From: Candidatus Gastranaerophilales bacterium
Lineage (GTDB): Bacteria; Cyanobacteriota; Vampirovibrionia; Gastranaerophilales; Gastranaerophilaceae
NCBI GenBank assembly: GCA_944325785.1
Contig: CALVBN010000011.1
Coordinates: 1 to 62,666 of the forward strand
Reading direction: 5' to 3'
DNA: 62,666 nt
The notes beneath the pieces were generated by a model, which searched no databases, had not been told where the DNA came from, and saw only the letters and a list, made by a program, of their open reading frames with translations. Positions 42,937-50,552 of this stretch are shown in pieces (position 1 is the stretch's first letter; every line of letters begins with the position of its first letter). A program made the position numbers and the translations under genes.

Positions 42937-43794
42937 ATGGCAATTACAGTAAACGGTAAAAAGAAACAAGTCAAAAAGACTTTTCAAGAATTGATTAATG
43001 ATTTAATGACATCAAGTTCTGAAAAAGTTCGTTATAATGCGGCTCGTGTTTTAGGCGAAATGGGTGATTCTAAAGCTGTAGAACCGTTGATTAATGTTTT
43101 GAAAAATGACAAAAACGGTTCGGTACGTTTATATGCTGCCCGCGCATTAGGTGAATTGGGTGATTCAAAAGCTACTGAACACTTAATTGAATCTCTTAGA
43201 GAAGACAGAAACGTTGATGTTAGAGTTCGTGCAGCACGCGCTCTAGGACGTCTGGGCGGTAAAATTGTTGTTGAACCGCTTGTTGAAGCTTTAAATGATG
43301 AAAACTCTCAAGTATGTATTACAGCAACTGATGCTCTTATTGAAATCGGTGATGTTGCTACAGATGCTTTGATGAAATCTTTAGATCACGAAAAAGTTAA
43401 TGTAAGATGCGACGCAACAAGAGCTTTAGGCGAAATCGGAAACAAAAAATGCGTTGATAAAATCATTAATATGTTGTATGACGAATGGGTTAACGTTAGA
43501 ATTTATGCGGTAACTTCTCTTGGAAAATTAAACGATACAAAAGCTGTTCCTGCATTAATTGATGTTATGAAAAACCGTTCTGAAAATGATTTGGTTAGAG
43601 CAGGCGCTGCAGCAGCTTTAGGTGTTCTTCGCGACCAAAGAGCTTTGCTTCCTTTAAGAGAACTTATTATGGAAGCTGAAGAACTCGGCGAACTCGAAGA
43701 TACAGCACTTAAATCTTTCAAAAAGATTATGGCTGCAAATTGGCAGGCTATTCCGGGTGCTACTCAGCAAAAGAAACCGGCTCAAACATTCTAA
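42937..43794 (+). CDS. HEAT-repeat protein (phycobilisome lyase-type)
   Basis: 285 aa with about seven HEAT repeats of the PBS-lyase/CpcE type (VRYNAARVLGEMGDSKAVEPLINVL; VRLYAARALGELGDSKATEHLIESL; VRVRAARALGRLGGKIVVEPLVEAL; and so on). In cyanobacteria this fold attaches bilins; here no phycobiliproteins are expected, so it is probably a general interaction scaffold. A CGGAGGT site precedes the ATG, and a terminator follows. The 290-bp upstream gap shows no gene. Confidence 0.9.
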   Translation: MAITVNGKKKQVKKTFQELINDLMTSSSEKVRYNAARVLGEMGDSKAVEPLINVLKNDKNGSVRLYAARALGELGDSKATEHLIESLREDRNVDVRVRAARALGRLGGKIVVEPLVEALNDENSQVCITATDALIEIGDVATDALMKSLDHEKVNVRCDATRALGEIGNKKCVDKIINMLYDEWVNVRIYAVTSLGKLNDTKAVPALIDVMKNRSENDLVRAGAAAALGVLRDQRALLPLRELIMEAEELGELEDTALKSFKKIMAANWQAIPGATQQKKPAQTF

Positions 43795-43809
43795 TGAATT
43801 TGAATTAAT

Positions 43810-43849
43810 AAAAAAACAGGCGGACTTTTTTAAGTCCGCCTGTTTTTTT
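43810..43849 (+). terminator. Intrinsic terminator of the HEAT gene
   Basis: AAACAGGCGGACTT and AAGTCCGCCTGTTT form a strong stem, then seven T. Confidence 0.92.
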
Positions 43850-43950
43850 AGAGATTAGCGAACTTTTTGTTTACATAAATTAATAAAAGGGCAATTTTTT
43901 AATTAAAAATAACTTTATTAATATACAGGGGATATTAATAAGGAGTTTTG

Positions 43951-45276
43951 ATGGTATCAGCGGGAGTTATATTTAAACGTTTTATTCAGAAACCGGAAGT
44001 CGGACTGCTGGTTAATTATTCAAAACTGCAGGCAGGTGAGAGGCGCCTGCTTTGTGCTGGAAGAATAAAAGATGATATTGTTCCTATGGATTTATCTGCC
44101 GATTTGGGGACAGCTTCAATCCAGATAAGCAAAGATTTAGAAAAGCATTTCCCAAAAGCGCAGTCTCAAATTAAAACTATATTCGGCGGTTTAAAATCTG
44201 TAGATAAGATTCAGAACAGGGCAAAGGGTCCTGTTTCTATTGAACCTAAAATTCTAAGAGGTGTTAAAGGCGGAGAGGTTAATTCCTTTGAAAGCGCAAA
44301 GGCGTTTGTCCTTGACGGTATAGGCTCAAGAGTAATAACAAAATCGCTTGATAAACTGGATAAAAAACAGATTAAGGGGATGATTGAAAATCTGCGGATT
44401 AATAATGAACCGTTATCTAAAAGACAAAAAGTTCTGCTTGAAAAGTATATTTATCAGCAAAAAATGACGCAGGCTGAAGAGATGGAAGCTTTTCCGCTGT
44501 TTGAAAAATTTGCACAGCCATTGATTGAAAAACGTTCAAAACAGGTTGTTGATAATTTAAGCTTATCTATTATAAAAAATCGTATGATAAAAGAGGGGCT
44601 TAGTTTAGAGCAAATAAAAGCGCAGGGTCTGCTTTCTGATGATTTGATTAAGCGCCTGCAGACCGAAAAAATTGAACCGCTTGAAGTTACTTTGATAAAC
44701 AACTACAGAGGCGTAAACGGATTGCCGGAATTCAGTTCAAGGCAGATTCAAACTCTGCGGAAAGTAACGGGCGGGAAGGTGATTATTCATTCCAGACCGG
44801 ATTTAGCAGATTATACAAAATTCCCGACTGCCGGCTATACGAAAGATGAGCTGAAAGAATTTGCACTAAAGTCTTCCGGATACAGAACCGCGCAGATGAA
44901 TGTTATTCATAAAGACGGAACTCTAGGAGAAATTCAGTTCAGAGGCGGATATACAAATATGATAGGAGAATACGAACACATAGCTTATGATTTAAGGCAG
45001 GGAAAAAATACGCTGGGTCCGATGTTTGATAATTTTAAATCAGCAATTTCTAAACTGAAACCGGCTGAATATGATGAATATAACAAATATTTGGAAAGAT
45101 GTTATAATTATTATAACCGTCTGGAACTTGGGCTTCCTGCTCTGAAACCCAAGCTTCCGCGCAAGTTTGATAAAATACTTTCGGAAGAAAGTATGAAAAA
45201 ATTGTATGATGCAAATGAATCAAGACTTGAAAAGTTAAAAGAAGGTTTTAAACCGCACTTTGAAGAAGTTGCTTGA
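43951..45276 (+). CDS. RelA/SpoT-like nucleotidyltransferase domain protein (divergent)
   Basis: 441 aa. Start at the ATG at 43951, with AAGGAG 7 nt upstream; the TTG three bases earlier is not needed. The following segments align in order with a RelA/SpoT synthetase domain: LRGVKGGEVNSFESAK (R-x-x-K...S), FVLDGIGSRVI (D-x-x-G-x-R-V), then after a long helical insert (about 130-280), GYRTAQMNVIHKDG, GEIQFRG with the key Glu, and EYEHIAYDLRQGK. No HD hydrolase, TGS or ACT domain is seen. Activity may be (p)ppGpp synthesis or a related transfer; inferred by motif order only. Confidence 0.65.
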   Translation: MVSAGVIFKRFIQKPEVGLLVNYSKLQAGERRLLCAGRIKDDIVPMDLSADLGTASIQISKDLEKHFPKAQSQIKTIFGGLKSVDKIQNRAKGPVSIEPKILRGVKGGEVNSFESAKAFVLDGIGSRVITKSLDKLDKKQIKGMIENLRINNEPLSKRQKVLLEKYIYQQKMTQAEEMEAFPLFEKFAQPLIEKRSKQVVDNLSLSIIKNRMIKEGLSLEQIKAQGLLSDDLIKRLQTEKIEPLEVTLINNYRGVNGLPEFSSRQIQTLRKVTGGKVIIHSRPDLADYTKFPTAGYTKDELKEFALKSSGYRTAQMNVIHKDGTLGEIQFRGGYTNMIGEYEHIAYDLRQGKNTLGPMFDNFKSAISKLKPAEYDEYNKYLERCYNYYNRLELGLPALKPKLPRKFDKILSEESMKKLYDANESRLEKLKEGFKPHFEEVA

Positions 45277-45288
45277 CAGGGATACGGT

Positions 45289-45699
45289 ATGGTAAAATAC
45301 GATATAATTAAGATTAATAATAAGAATGTAAGAATGGTTCCTAAAGGAATTACGAATATGAAATTTTCACAAGAACTGGATAAAGCCGTTGCTAAGATTA
45401 AAGAACGCGTAGAAAGAGAGGTTCCGGATACAGGGTATTTTAGGAACTTTGCGGAAGATTTTGCCAATACGGATGATAAGCTTTGCGCAAAAGCTGTTTC
45501 TCTTTCTGTTGAACGGGATGAAAATGTCGACGGCAATGCGCTTTTGCTGGTATCGGTTCTGCATCCGTTTATGAATATTGATGCTTCTTCAATGCTTGCC
45601 TGCGGAAAGCGTGATAAAATCTTGGAATATATGAATAAAGACGGGTTTAAGGACGAAGTTATGCGGAAAATACGCGAACTTGCGGATTCTTTTATGTAA
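45289..45699 (+). CDS. Small acidic protein downstream of the RelA/SpoT-like gene
   Basis: 136 aa from the ATG at 45289, or 113 aa from the ATG at 45358, which has AAAGGA 8 nt upstream and begins MKFSQELDKAVAKI. I favour the second. Mostly helical; no known domain. Segment NALLLVSVLHPFMNIDASSMLACGKR may be a small core. It is cotranscribed with the RelA/SpoT-like gene and ends at a terminator. Confidence 0.6.
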   Translation: MVKYDIIKINNKNVRMVPKGITNMKFSQELDKAVAKIKERVEREVPDTGYFRNFAEDFANTDDKLCAKAVSLSVERDENVDGNALLLVSVLHPFMNIDASSMLACGKRDKILEYMNKDGFKDEVMRKIRELADSFM

Positions 45700-45711
45700 T
45701 AATTAGCAGAG

Positions 45712-45740
45712 GTGCGGATTTTCTTTTAGAAAATCCGCAC
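45712..45740. terminator. Bidirectional terminator
   Basis: GTGCGGATTTTC and GAAAATCCGCAC, separated by 5 nt, with T-rich flanks. It lies between convergent genes. Confidence 0.85.
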
Positions 45741-45759
45741 CCGTTGTTTTATTCAATCT

Positions 45760-46725
45760 CTACATTTTAATTAATATCTTTATGCTGTCTTTTGCTTTGT
45801 TGGCCTCAAAAGCTTCAAGCGCATCATCTATTGAATACGTTTTTGTAATAAAAGGTTTAAAATCTATTCTGTTGTTCTTTAAAAGTCTCAGAGCCGGTGC
45901 AAATTGTCCGCATCTAGAGCCTAAAACAGTGATTTCATCAATTACAATCGGCGCAAGATTTAGTTCTTTTCCGCTTGCTACTGTACTTTTTAATACCAGA
46001 ACCCCGCGCGGTTTTGTAAGTGACATTGATGTTTCAAATCCGGATGCGGTGCCTGTTGCTTCTACTACAACATCGTATTCTTTTTTGGGGGTAAATGTAT
46101 TTAAAAGACGGGTTTTTACACCTTGAGCTTCTGCAATATCTAATTTGTTTTGGTGTTTTCCGACAAGCAGAACATCAAAGTTTTGTGCGTGAAGCGTTAG
46201 AGCTGTTGTTAAACCAAGCTTGCCGTCGCCTAAGACAAGGACTTTAGCCGTCGGCTCAATATGAAGCTGTTCTGTTATTTCGCACGCTGCAGCTAGAGGT
46301 TCTACAAAAACTGCCTGTTCATCAGGGACATTTTCGGGTACTTCAAATAAAACATTAACAGGCATTGTCATGTATTCTGCAAAGCATCCGTCTTTTTTCC
46401 ATATGCCTAATGTGTGTCTGTTCGGACAGTGGCGGTAATTCTTTTTTGCACACCATTCGCAGGACGGATCATCACAGCCGTAGCTGATTTCTGCAACTAC
46501 ACGCTTGCCAATAAGCGATTTATCCGGTCCGTTTACTTCTTCTACAACTCCGACAAATTCATGCCCGAGAATTCCAACGTAGCCCATATACCCCTTGGTT
46601 ATTTCGTAATCCGTATTACAAATACCCGCAAGCGTTACTCTTATGAGTGCTTCGCCTTCCTTAGGAATTGGCTTCGGGTAATTTTTATCTAACTTTAATT
46701 CATTATCAAAAACGATTGCTTTCAT
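45760..46725 (-). CDS. Zinc-dependent medium-chain alcohol dehydrogenase
   Basis: 321-aa MDR oxidoreductase. Catalytic zinc ligands: Cys in GICNTDYE, His-Glu in GHEFVGVV. The structural zinc lobe is partly kept (CDDPSCEWCAKKNYRHCPNR). The NAD(P)-binding Rossmann motif is VLVLGDGKLGLTTAL. Close to sorbitol/threonine dehydrogenase-like enzymes, but somewhat short. The substrate is not deducible. A GGGAG site lies before the ATG. It is the last clear chromosomal gene before the phage region. Confidence 0.9.
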   Translation of the reverse strand: MKAIVFDNELKLDKNYPKPIPKEGEALIRVTLAGICNTDYEITKGYMGYVGILGHEFVGVVEEVNGPDKSLIGKRVVAEISYGCDDPSCEWCAKKNYRHCPNRHTLGIWKKDGCFAEYMTMPVNVLFEVPENVPDEQAVFVEPLAAACEITEQLHIEPTAKVLVLGDGKLGLTTALTLHAQNFDVLLVGKHQNKLDIAEAQGVKTRLLNTFTPKKEYDVVVEATGTASGFETSMSLTKPRGVLVLKSTVASGKELNLAPIVIDEITVLGSRCGQFAPALRLLKNNRIDFKPFITKTYSIDDALEAFEANKAKDSIKILIKM

Positions 46726-46760
46726 TAATTTAACTCCCTTCTATTTAAAAATATCATGAA

Positions 46761-46894
46761 TACGCAATTCCAGGTTAAGATGTAAAAAAGTCTTTACAAT
46801 TCATAGGTCAAAATTAAAAATATTGTAGTATATTTTTGTACCTGATTTTGAAGCAAGGGTAAACCGCGCAGGATAAATCTTTTAAGGGTACAGG
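46761..46894 (+). promoter_or_regulatory. Promoter/leader element, copy B
   Basis: 133 bp, nearly identical to copy C at 47813. It contains a TGTAAA-N6-TTTACA palindrome, CATAGGT, a -10-like TAGTAT, then GTACC...GGGTAC closing a stem that includes GATTT/AAATC and GCGCAGGA. No plus-strand gene follows; two minus-strand membrane genes lie between B and C. Confidence 0.65.
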
Positions 46895-46907
46895 AACGGC
46901 TATGCTC

Positions 46908-47273
46908 TTACATCCATTCAGAATAGTAATAAAAGAGCAGGCATATAAACCATAGAAGATTTATAAAAAGAGATAGCTTAAATAATATTTGATACCATTT
47001 AGGTATTTTATTCCCGTAATTTATATGTTTTTTAATTGTAATGATATTTAGTAAAAATATTCCCAGAATGATTCCGCAGGTTATTACATATTTATTGAGG
47101 AAAATAATTACAATATCTGTTAATAGAAACATTGTAGCATCATATAAGGCGCCGATAATTAAATTGCATAAGACAAAGATAACAAATAAAGTTGAATAAA
47201 ATAGTAATATGTTAATTTCAAGATAATAAATCAGCTTATTTAATAAATTATTGAGCGTAGTAATAAGTTTCAT
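46908..47273 (-). CDS. Four-helix small membrane protein (cassette 1)
   Basis: 121-aa integral membrane protein with about three or four helices (INILLFYSTLFVIFVLCNLIIG; MFLLTDIVIIFLN; VITCGIILGIFLLNIITI; ILFKLSLFINLLWFICLLFYYYS). Short, basic, amphipathic start. The upstream sequence TATACT followed by 7 nt and ATG suggests a leaderless mRNA. It belongs to the group of minus-strand membrane genes within the phage region. Function unknown. Confidence 0.65.
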   Translation of the reverse strand: MKLITTLNNLLNKLIYYLEINILLFYSTLFVIFVLCNLIIGALYDATMFLLTDIVIIFLNKYVITCGIILGIFLLNIITIKKHINYGNKIPKWYQILFKLSLFINLLWFICLLFYYYSEWM

Positions 47274-47353
47274 GATTTTTAGTATAACACGGATTTGATT
47301 AAAGTATGCTGATGTTTTCTATTTCGTGCAGGTAGATCAAGAGTTCCGGAAGT

Positions 47354-47698
47354 TTATATGGTTCCGGTTAGATAACAAATCCAAAACCATATAATATAAA
47401 AAATTGCTATTATTGTAATTAGAAAGGATGTTTTCTGTATTGCATGACTGATATTTACAGTATTTTGCTTCTTTATTAGCCCTCTGTTACGTAATACTAA
47501 TTCTATCAAAATCAAAGCTGTATCAATAGGAATAAGAATTAGTGTTATTATGGACAGGACTAATGCTTGAACATATATATAATCCAATAGGGTATTTTGA
47601 ATTTGAAAAAACGCAATAGGTGTGGAAATGGCGTGTATTAAAATAAGATAAATCAATATATTTATTGAATAGTATCTGTGAAAATACGGAAGTTTCAT
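47354..47698 (-). CDS. Four-helix small membrane protein (cassette 2)
   Basis: 114 aa with three or four helices (INILIYLILIHAISTPIAFF; YIYVQALVLSIITLILIPIDTALILIEL; FLITIIAIFYIIWFWICYLTG). Like its neighbours, it has a short polar start and a charged loop (RNRGLIKKQNT) before the last helix. TATGAT lies about 12 nt before the ATG and there is no Shine-Dalgarno. Sits between direct repeats B and C. Confidence 0.65.
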   Translation of the reverse strand: MKLPYFHRYYSINILIYLILIHAISTPIAFFQIQNTLLDYIYVQALVLSIITLILIPIDTALILIELVLRNRGLIKKQNTVNISHAIQKTSFLITIIAIFYIIWFWICYLTGTI

Positions 47699-47812
47699 TA
47701 GATGCAGGATATCATAAAAATATTGTTATGTAAAATTAAAACTATATGTCCGGCATATAAATGGTACGGCATTATTGAAATTAGTTGTATAAATGCGCGA
47801 AATTCTTGTTAA

Positions 47813-47945
47813 TACGCAATTCCAGGTTAAGATGTAAAAAAGTCTTTACAATTCATAGGTTAAAATTAAAAATATTGTAGTATATTTTTGTACCTGATTT
47901 TGAAGCAAGGGAAACCGCGCAGGATAAATCTTTTAAGGGTACAGG
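47813..47945 (+). promoter_or_regulatory. Promoter/leader element, copy C (head of the phage operon)
   Basis: Palindrome TGTAAA-N6-TTTACA at 47833-47850, TAGTAT at 47878-47883, predicted start near 47890 at GTACC, which pairs with GGGTAC (47937-47942). The enclosed part has GATTT/AAATC and the core GCGCAGGATAAATC. It lies directly upstream of the gene at 47983 (AGGAGG site), so it probably drives the phage operon. The -35 is poor, which suggests an activator binding the palindrome. Confidence 0.6.
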
Positions 47946-47982
47946 GAGGATTTTACCCGAATAAAATTTTATAGGAGGTTTT

Positions 47983-48360
47983 ATGAGGCATTGCTGTCAA
48001 TTTAAACCCTGCGATATTTATTATCTGCAGGAAAATAATCTGTTCTCGTCCAGACAATTGGCGATAGGTTTTTGTCCGGTTTGCGGAAAACCGGTTGCAG
48101 AACTCTCTGAGTGGCGCTTTGATGGAGTGCTGAATAGAATTTCATGTGCAGGTGTTGAAGCCAATGATTTGATGCTGAAGCATAGCAATGAAATTGTTTA
48201 TTCTCTTAGTGAATGTAATTACAGAAAATTTAAATCTAAGCCCTTTGGCTGGAAATACGGGCTTAATAAACAAGTTAAATCCGCCGGCAGGAATATCGTA
48301 AAACAATATGCTTGTGATTTTTACGGCAATAAGGAATTAATAAAGTCTTCTCATTTTTAA
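47983..48360 (+). CDS. Phage zinc-ribbon protein of unknown function
   Basis: 125 aa. The start MRHCCQFKPCDIYY and FCPVCGKPVAEL give two Cys pairs, consistent with a zinc ribbon (about residues 4-45). The basic C-terminal half (YRKFKSKPFGWKYGLNKQVKSAG) could bind nucleic acid. AGGAGG lies 5-6 nt before the ATG. First gene after leader C, followed by a large terminator-like structure. Confidence 0.7.
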   Translation: MRHCCQFKPCDIYYLQENNLFSSRQLAIGFCPVCGKPVAELSEWRFDGVLNRISCAGVEANDLMLKHSNEIVYSLSECNYRKFKSKPFGWKYGLNKQVKSAGRNIVKQYACDFYGNKELIKSSHF

Positions 48361-48374
48361 TATATGTTTTTTCT

Positions 48375-48458
48375 GATTGAGGGTACCGTTTCACCTTTCT
48401 CTCTCGTAACACTCCTTGTGTTCCTGTACATTTAACCCTTGCCCTCAATCTTTTTTTT
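48375..48458 (+). terminator. Long branched terminator-like structure
   Basis: GATTGAGGG (48375-48383) pairs with CCCTCAATC (48442-48450), followed by eight T. Inside are GTAC/GTAC pairing and the hairpin AACAC/GTGTT. At about 75 nt it is far larger than a usual terminator, and it lies between two genes of the same operon. Confidence 0.65.
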
Positions 48459-48488
48459 AGCAGGCAGAAATTAATAAAAGGGATTTTT

Positions 48489-48794
48489 ATGCATAAAAAG
48501 AATGATGAAAAAAAGGTTAAAAATAATGTTAATCAAAAACATATAGAATTCTATAATAAAACGCTTGATATTTTGGAATTTATTCTTGATGAATTTTCCC
48601 GCGAGCTTACAAGGGCAGATGTAGAGTTTCTGGAAATGCCGAAAAATTCTATTGCGGTTCTTGATTTTTTAATCTCTTCAATCGGAAAAGTTCAGAAAGG
48701 ACATCGTCTGGCTTTGGGACTGGATAGTGAAAAGAGTGTTAATGAAGAACCCGAAATTAATATAGTCGAGGGACTTACGGAAAATAAAATTTAA
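48489..48794 (+). CDS. Small phage-region protein, 101 aa
   Basis: Highly charged helical protein (MHKKNDEKKVKNNVNQKHIEFYNKTLDILEFILDEFSREL..., in part) with no recognised domain. The size and position ahead of the portal would fit a small terminase or accessory packaging factor, but no helix-turn-helix is evident. AAAGGG lies 6 nt before the ATG. It is followed within 11 nt by the interrupted gene at 48806. Confidence 0.6.
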   Translation: MHKKNDEKKVKNNVNQKHIEFYNKTLDILEFILDEFSRELTRADVEFLEMPKNSIAVLDFLISSIGKVQKGHRLALGLDSEKSVNEEPEINIVEGLTENKI

Positions 48795-48805
48795 AAGGAG
48801 AAAAT

Positions 48806-49125
48806 ATGAGTAATATAGATGATTTTATTAATGAACTTCTTCAAGAACAGGAAGAAAGAATTGCAGGCAGTATATATAATGATCTGCTTGTACCTTATTT
48901 TTTACAATAACAATCTGCCGGTAAAGCTAATGCTGTTAACGGTTGTGCCGGAACTTATCCGGTAAGCGGCTATACAAGAGAAGACGGGACGGAAGTGAGG
49001 GGGTATATGAGAACTTGCGGAGCTGCACATGACGGAAATTCTCAAAGTTCTGCAGGGTGCAAATTTTGCACCGCTTTGTGTTATAAATTTTTAAGTTCTG
49101 TAGGGTGCAAATTTTTGCACCAATA
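48806..49125 (+). pseudogene. Interrupted phage gene with in-frame TAA
   Basis: An AAAGGAG site and ATG start MSNIDDFINELLQEQEER..., and after 34 codons TAA stops it (48908-48910). The same frame then continues with a convincing coding stretch, YPVSGYTREDGTEV followed by RGYMRTCGAAH, a motif type I have seen in phage proteins. It then runs into repeat sequence (49047) and ends at 49123. Best read as a nonsense-broken gene whose 3' end was replaced by inserted repeats. Confidence 0.6.
49047..49095 (+). repeat. 49-bp direct repeat, left copy
   Basis: It starts GTTCTGCAGGGTGCAAATTT and includes the palindrome GGTGCAAATTTTGCACC. It ends ATAAATTTTTAAG. Identical to 50494-50542. It abuts the 110-bp element at 49099. 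The two copies bracket two membrane cassettes. Confidence 0.75.
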
Positions 49126-49208
49126 ACTGTTTCAAAACTCAAATTTTTATTATAGGAAATACTATATTTTAATAAATTATAAGGTGGTGCAAAGAATTGC
49201 ACCCTACA
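49099..49208. mobile_element. 110-bp MITE-like element M1
   Basis: Ends TGTAGGGTGCAA and TTGCACCCTACA are perfect 12-bp inverted repeats. Flanks GTTC and TGGCTA are also kept in the three copies. The interior is AT-rich and non-coding. Near-identical copies are at 51006 and 52988. Confidence 0.85.
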
Positions 49209-49310
49209 TGGCTATGTGTATATGTTATAGGTGCATTAAGATATTCTAAGCTTGTATATTATTTGCCCGCTCAATTAGTAAAATGAATGTATTGACAGGG
49301 TAAGGAGTTA

Positions 49311-49772
49311 TTATAAATATAATTCAAGCAAATACAACCAAGGAAATACATATATTTTGTCTATATAGCAGTTCAACCAAACCGGAAAGTTGCAATAATC
49401 TACAAGAGACAGCAGTAAATAATTTAAAAGAGTCAAGAGGTATATAAAATTGTAAAATTTATTGTGGAGTAAAAATTTGGATTTTACAGTTATATCCTCT
49501 TGAGTAATCAATTTGTAAATAAAAAAAGAAATTCCTATCAGCATAGCAAGAAAAAATGAATAATATATAACAGCCAAATAACAAACACAAAGACAAATTG
49601 AACCTAACCATATTACACCAATATTAGTTACCCTGTCAAAAAGAATAGACAACCAGAATAATATATATGTTATTCCGAAAAACAGTCCCGGGATGATAAT
49701 CCATATATGAACAGCATGATACTGTTTAAGCTTCATTAAAAGATTGTAAAAGAATTTAAAACATTTTATCAT
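49311..49772 (-). CDS. Small membrane protein, family 1 (cassette 3)
   Basis: 153 aa with four helices. The start KCFKFFYNLLMKLKQYHA is almost identical in the genes at 49958 and 56392. Helices: IWIIIPGLFFGITYILFWLSIL; IWLGSICLCVCYLAVIYYSFFLAMLIGISFF; FYNFIYLLTLLNYLLLSL; a last one near the end. The loop KSKFLLHNKFYNFIY is the family signature. A consensus leaderless promoter precedes the ATG. Function unknown. Confidence 0.72.
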   Translation of the reverse strand: MIKCFKFFYNLLMKLKQYHAVHIWIIIPGLFFGITYILFWLSILFDRVTNIGVIWLGSICLCVCYLAVIYYSFFLAMLIGISFFIYKLITQEDITVKSKFLLHNKFYNFIYLLTLLNYLLLSLVDYCNFPVWLNCYIDKIYVFPWLYLLELYL

Positions 49773-49807
49773 AAGATTATTTTACAATGTATTTTCTGAT
49801 ATTGCAA
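49773..49807 (-). promoter_or_regulatory. Leaderless-type promoter, cassette 3
   Basis: TTGCAA (49807-49802), 17 nt, TAAAAT (49784-49779), 6 nt, then ATG. The sequence is closely like those of the genes at 49958 and 56392. Confidence 0.75.
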
Positions 49808-49873
49808 GGGGGGAAGGATGGTTTGAAGGATTTGTGTATAGCATAATAGCGGATGTAAATAATAGAGCCGTAA

Positions 49874-49969
49874 GTCAACAAGAAAAAAAGGAGGTTAAAG
49901 CCATACGTATTATATATACCTATAGAAATTAAATATGAGGAATTAAAAGATATATTATCAAAAAAATAA
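49874..49969 (+). pseudogene. Remnant of the small plus-strand ORF family
   Basis: The frame ends KPYVLYIPIEIKYEELKDIL followed by SKK and a stop. This matches the end of the 58-aa gene at 56230 (QPYMIYIPLEFKYEELKDIL). The upstream part is lost. In both places it overlaps the 3' end of a family-1 membrane gene in convergent orientation. Confidence 0.5.
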
Positions 49970-50416
49970 ATATCCCCAGGGCAAGAGAAACATCATAAAA
50001 GAATAGTCATATAAAGATATGGGAAATTCTATTTTGTCACCGAGTATGATAATTAAATAATTGATAAGTGTTAATATATAAATAATGTTGTAGAATTTAC
50101 TATTTAATAAAAATTTTGATTTAACATAGAATTTTCTTTTTTGTATATATTGTATTATAAGAATTAAAATTTCAACAAGCAATGATGTGTATGCGGAAAG
50201 AATTGCTATTGCAGAATAAATTATAAAAAGTCCGAAGGAAATAAATCCGGCTGTATAAATGTCATCCGCAGATGTTCTATCTATTATAAGCATAATCCAA
50301 AATAAAATATAGAATATTATAAAAAATAATGCAGAGGGTATAATCAATATATGCATAGCATGATATTGTTTAAGCTTCATTAAAAGATTGTAAAAGAATT
50401 TAAAGCATTTTATCAT
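49958..50416 (-). CDS. Small membrane protein, family 1 (cassette 4)
   Basis: 152 aa, four helices; paralogue of the genes at 49311 and 56392. It shares the start KCFKFFYNLLMKLKQYHA, the IIPSALFF helix start and KSKFLLNSKFYNIIYILTLINYLI before the third helix. The second loop (DRTSADDIYTAG) and C-terminus vary between paralogues. Leaderless-type promoter upstream. The end overlaps the remnant ORF on the plus strand. Confidence 0.72.
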   Translation of the reverse strand: MIKCFKFFYNLLMKLKQYHAMHILIIPSALFFIIFYILFWIMLIIDRTSADDIYTAGFISFGLFIIYSAIAILSAYTSLLVEILILIIQYIQKRKFYVKSKFLLNSKFYNIIYILTLINYLIIILGDKIEFPISLYDYSFMMFLLPWGYLFF

Positions 50417-50451
50417 AAGATTATTTTACAATATATTTTCTGATATTACAA
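50417..50451 (-). promoter_or_regulatory. Leaderless-type promoter, cassette 4
   Basis: TTGTAA (50451-50446), 17 nt, TAAAAT (50428-50423), 6 nt, then ATG at 50416. Confidence 0.78.
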
Positions 50452-50493
50452 GGGAGTATGATTTAAAATTATTGCAAAATTATCCTTGATTTA

Positions 50494-50542
50494 GTTCTGC
50501 AGGGTGCAAATTTTGCACCGCTTTGTGTTATAAATTTTTAAG
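50494..50542 (+). repeat. 49-bp direct repeat, right copy
   Basis: Identical to 49047-49095. Here it directly precedes the ribosome site (AAGAAGG) of the GNAT-like gene. Confidence 0.75.
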
Positions 50543-50552
50543 AAGGTTCTTT

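Noticed and set aside
1..46725. rRNA genes or origin-type clusters
   Set aside because: No rRNA sequence, dnaA or DnaA-box cluster was seen in the window.
48806..49125. Stop-codon recoding (TAA read as an amino acid) in the phage
   Set aside because: Portal, capsid and neighbouring genes end normally at TAA, so a simple broken gene is more likely.
48936..49202. Minus-strand frame of 88 aa beginning MQFFAPPYNLLKYS
   Set aside because: It is translated from the M1 element and adjacent repeats. The same frame recurs at 52840-53091 only because the element is repeated; no ribosome site and no protein character.
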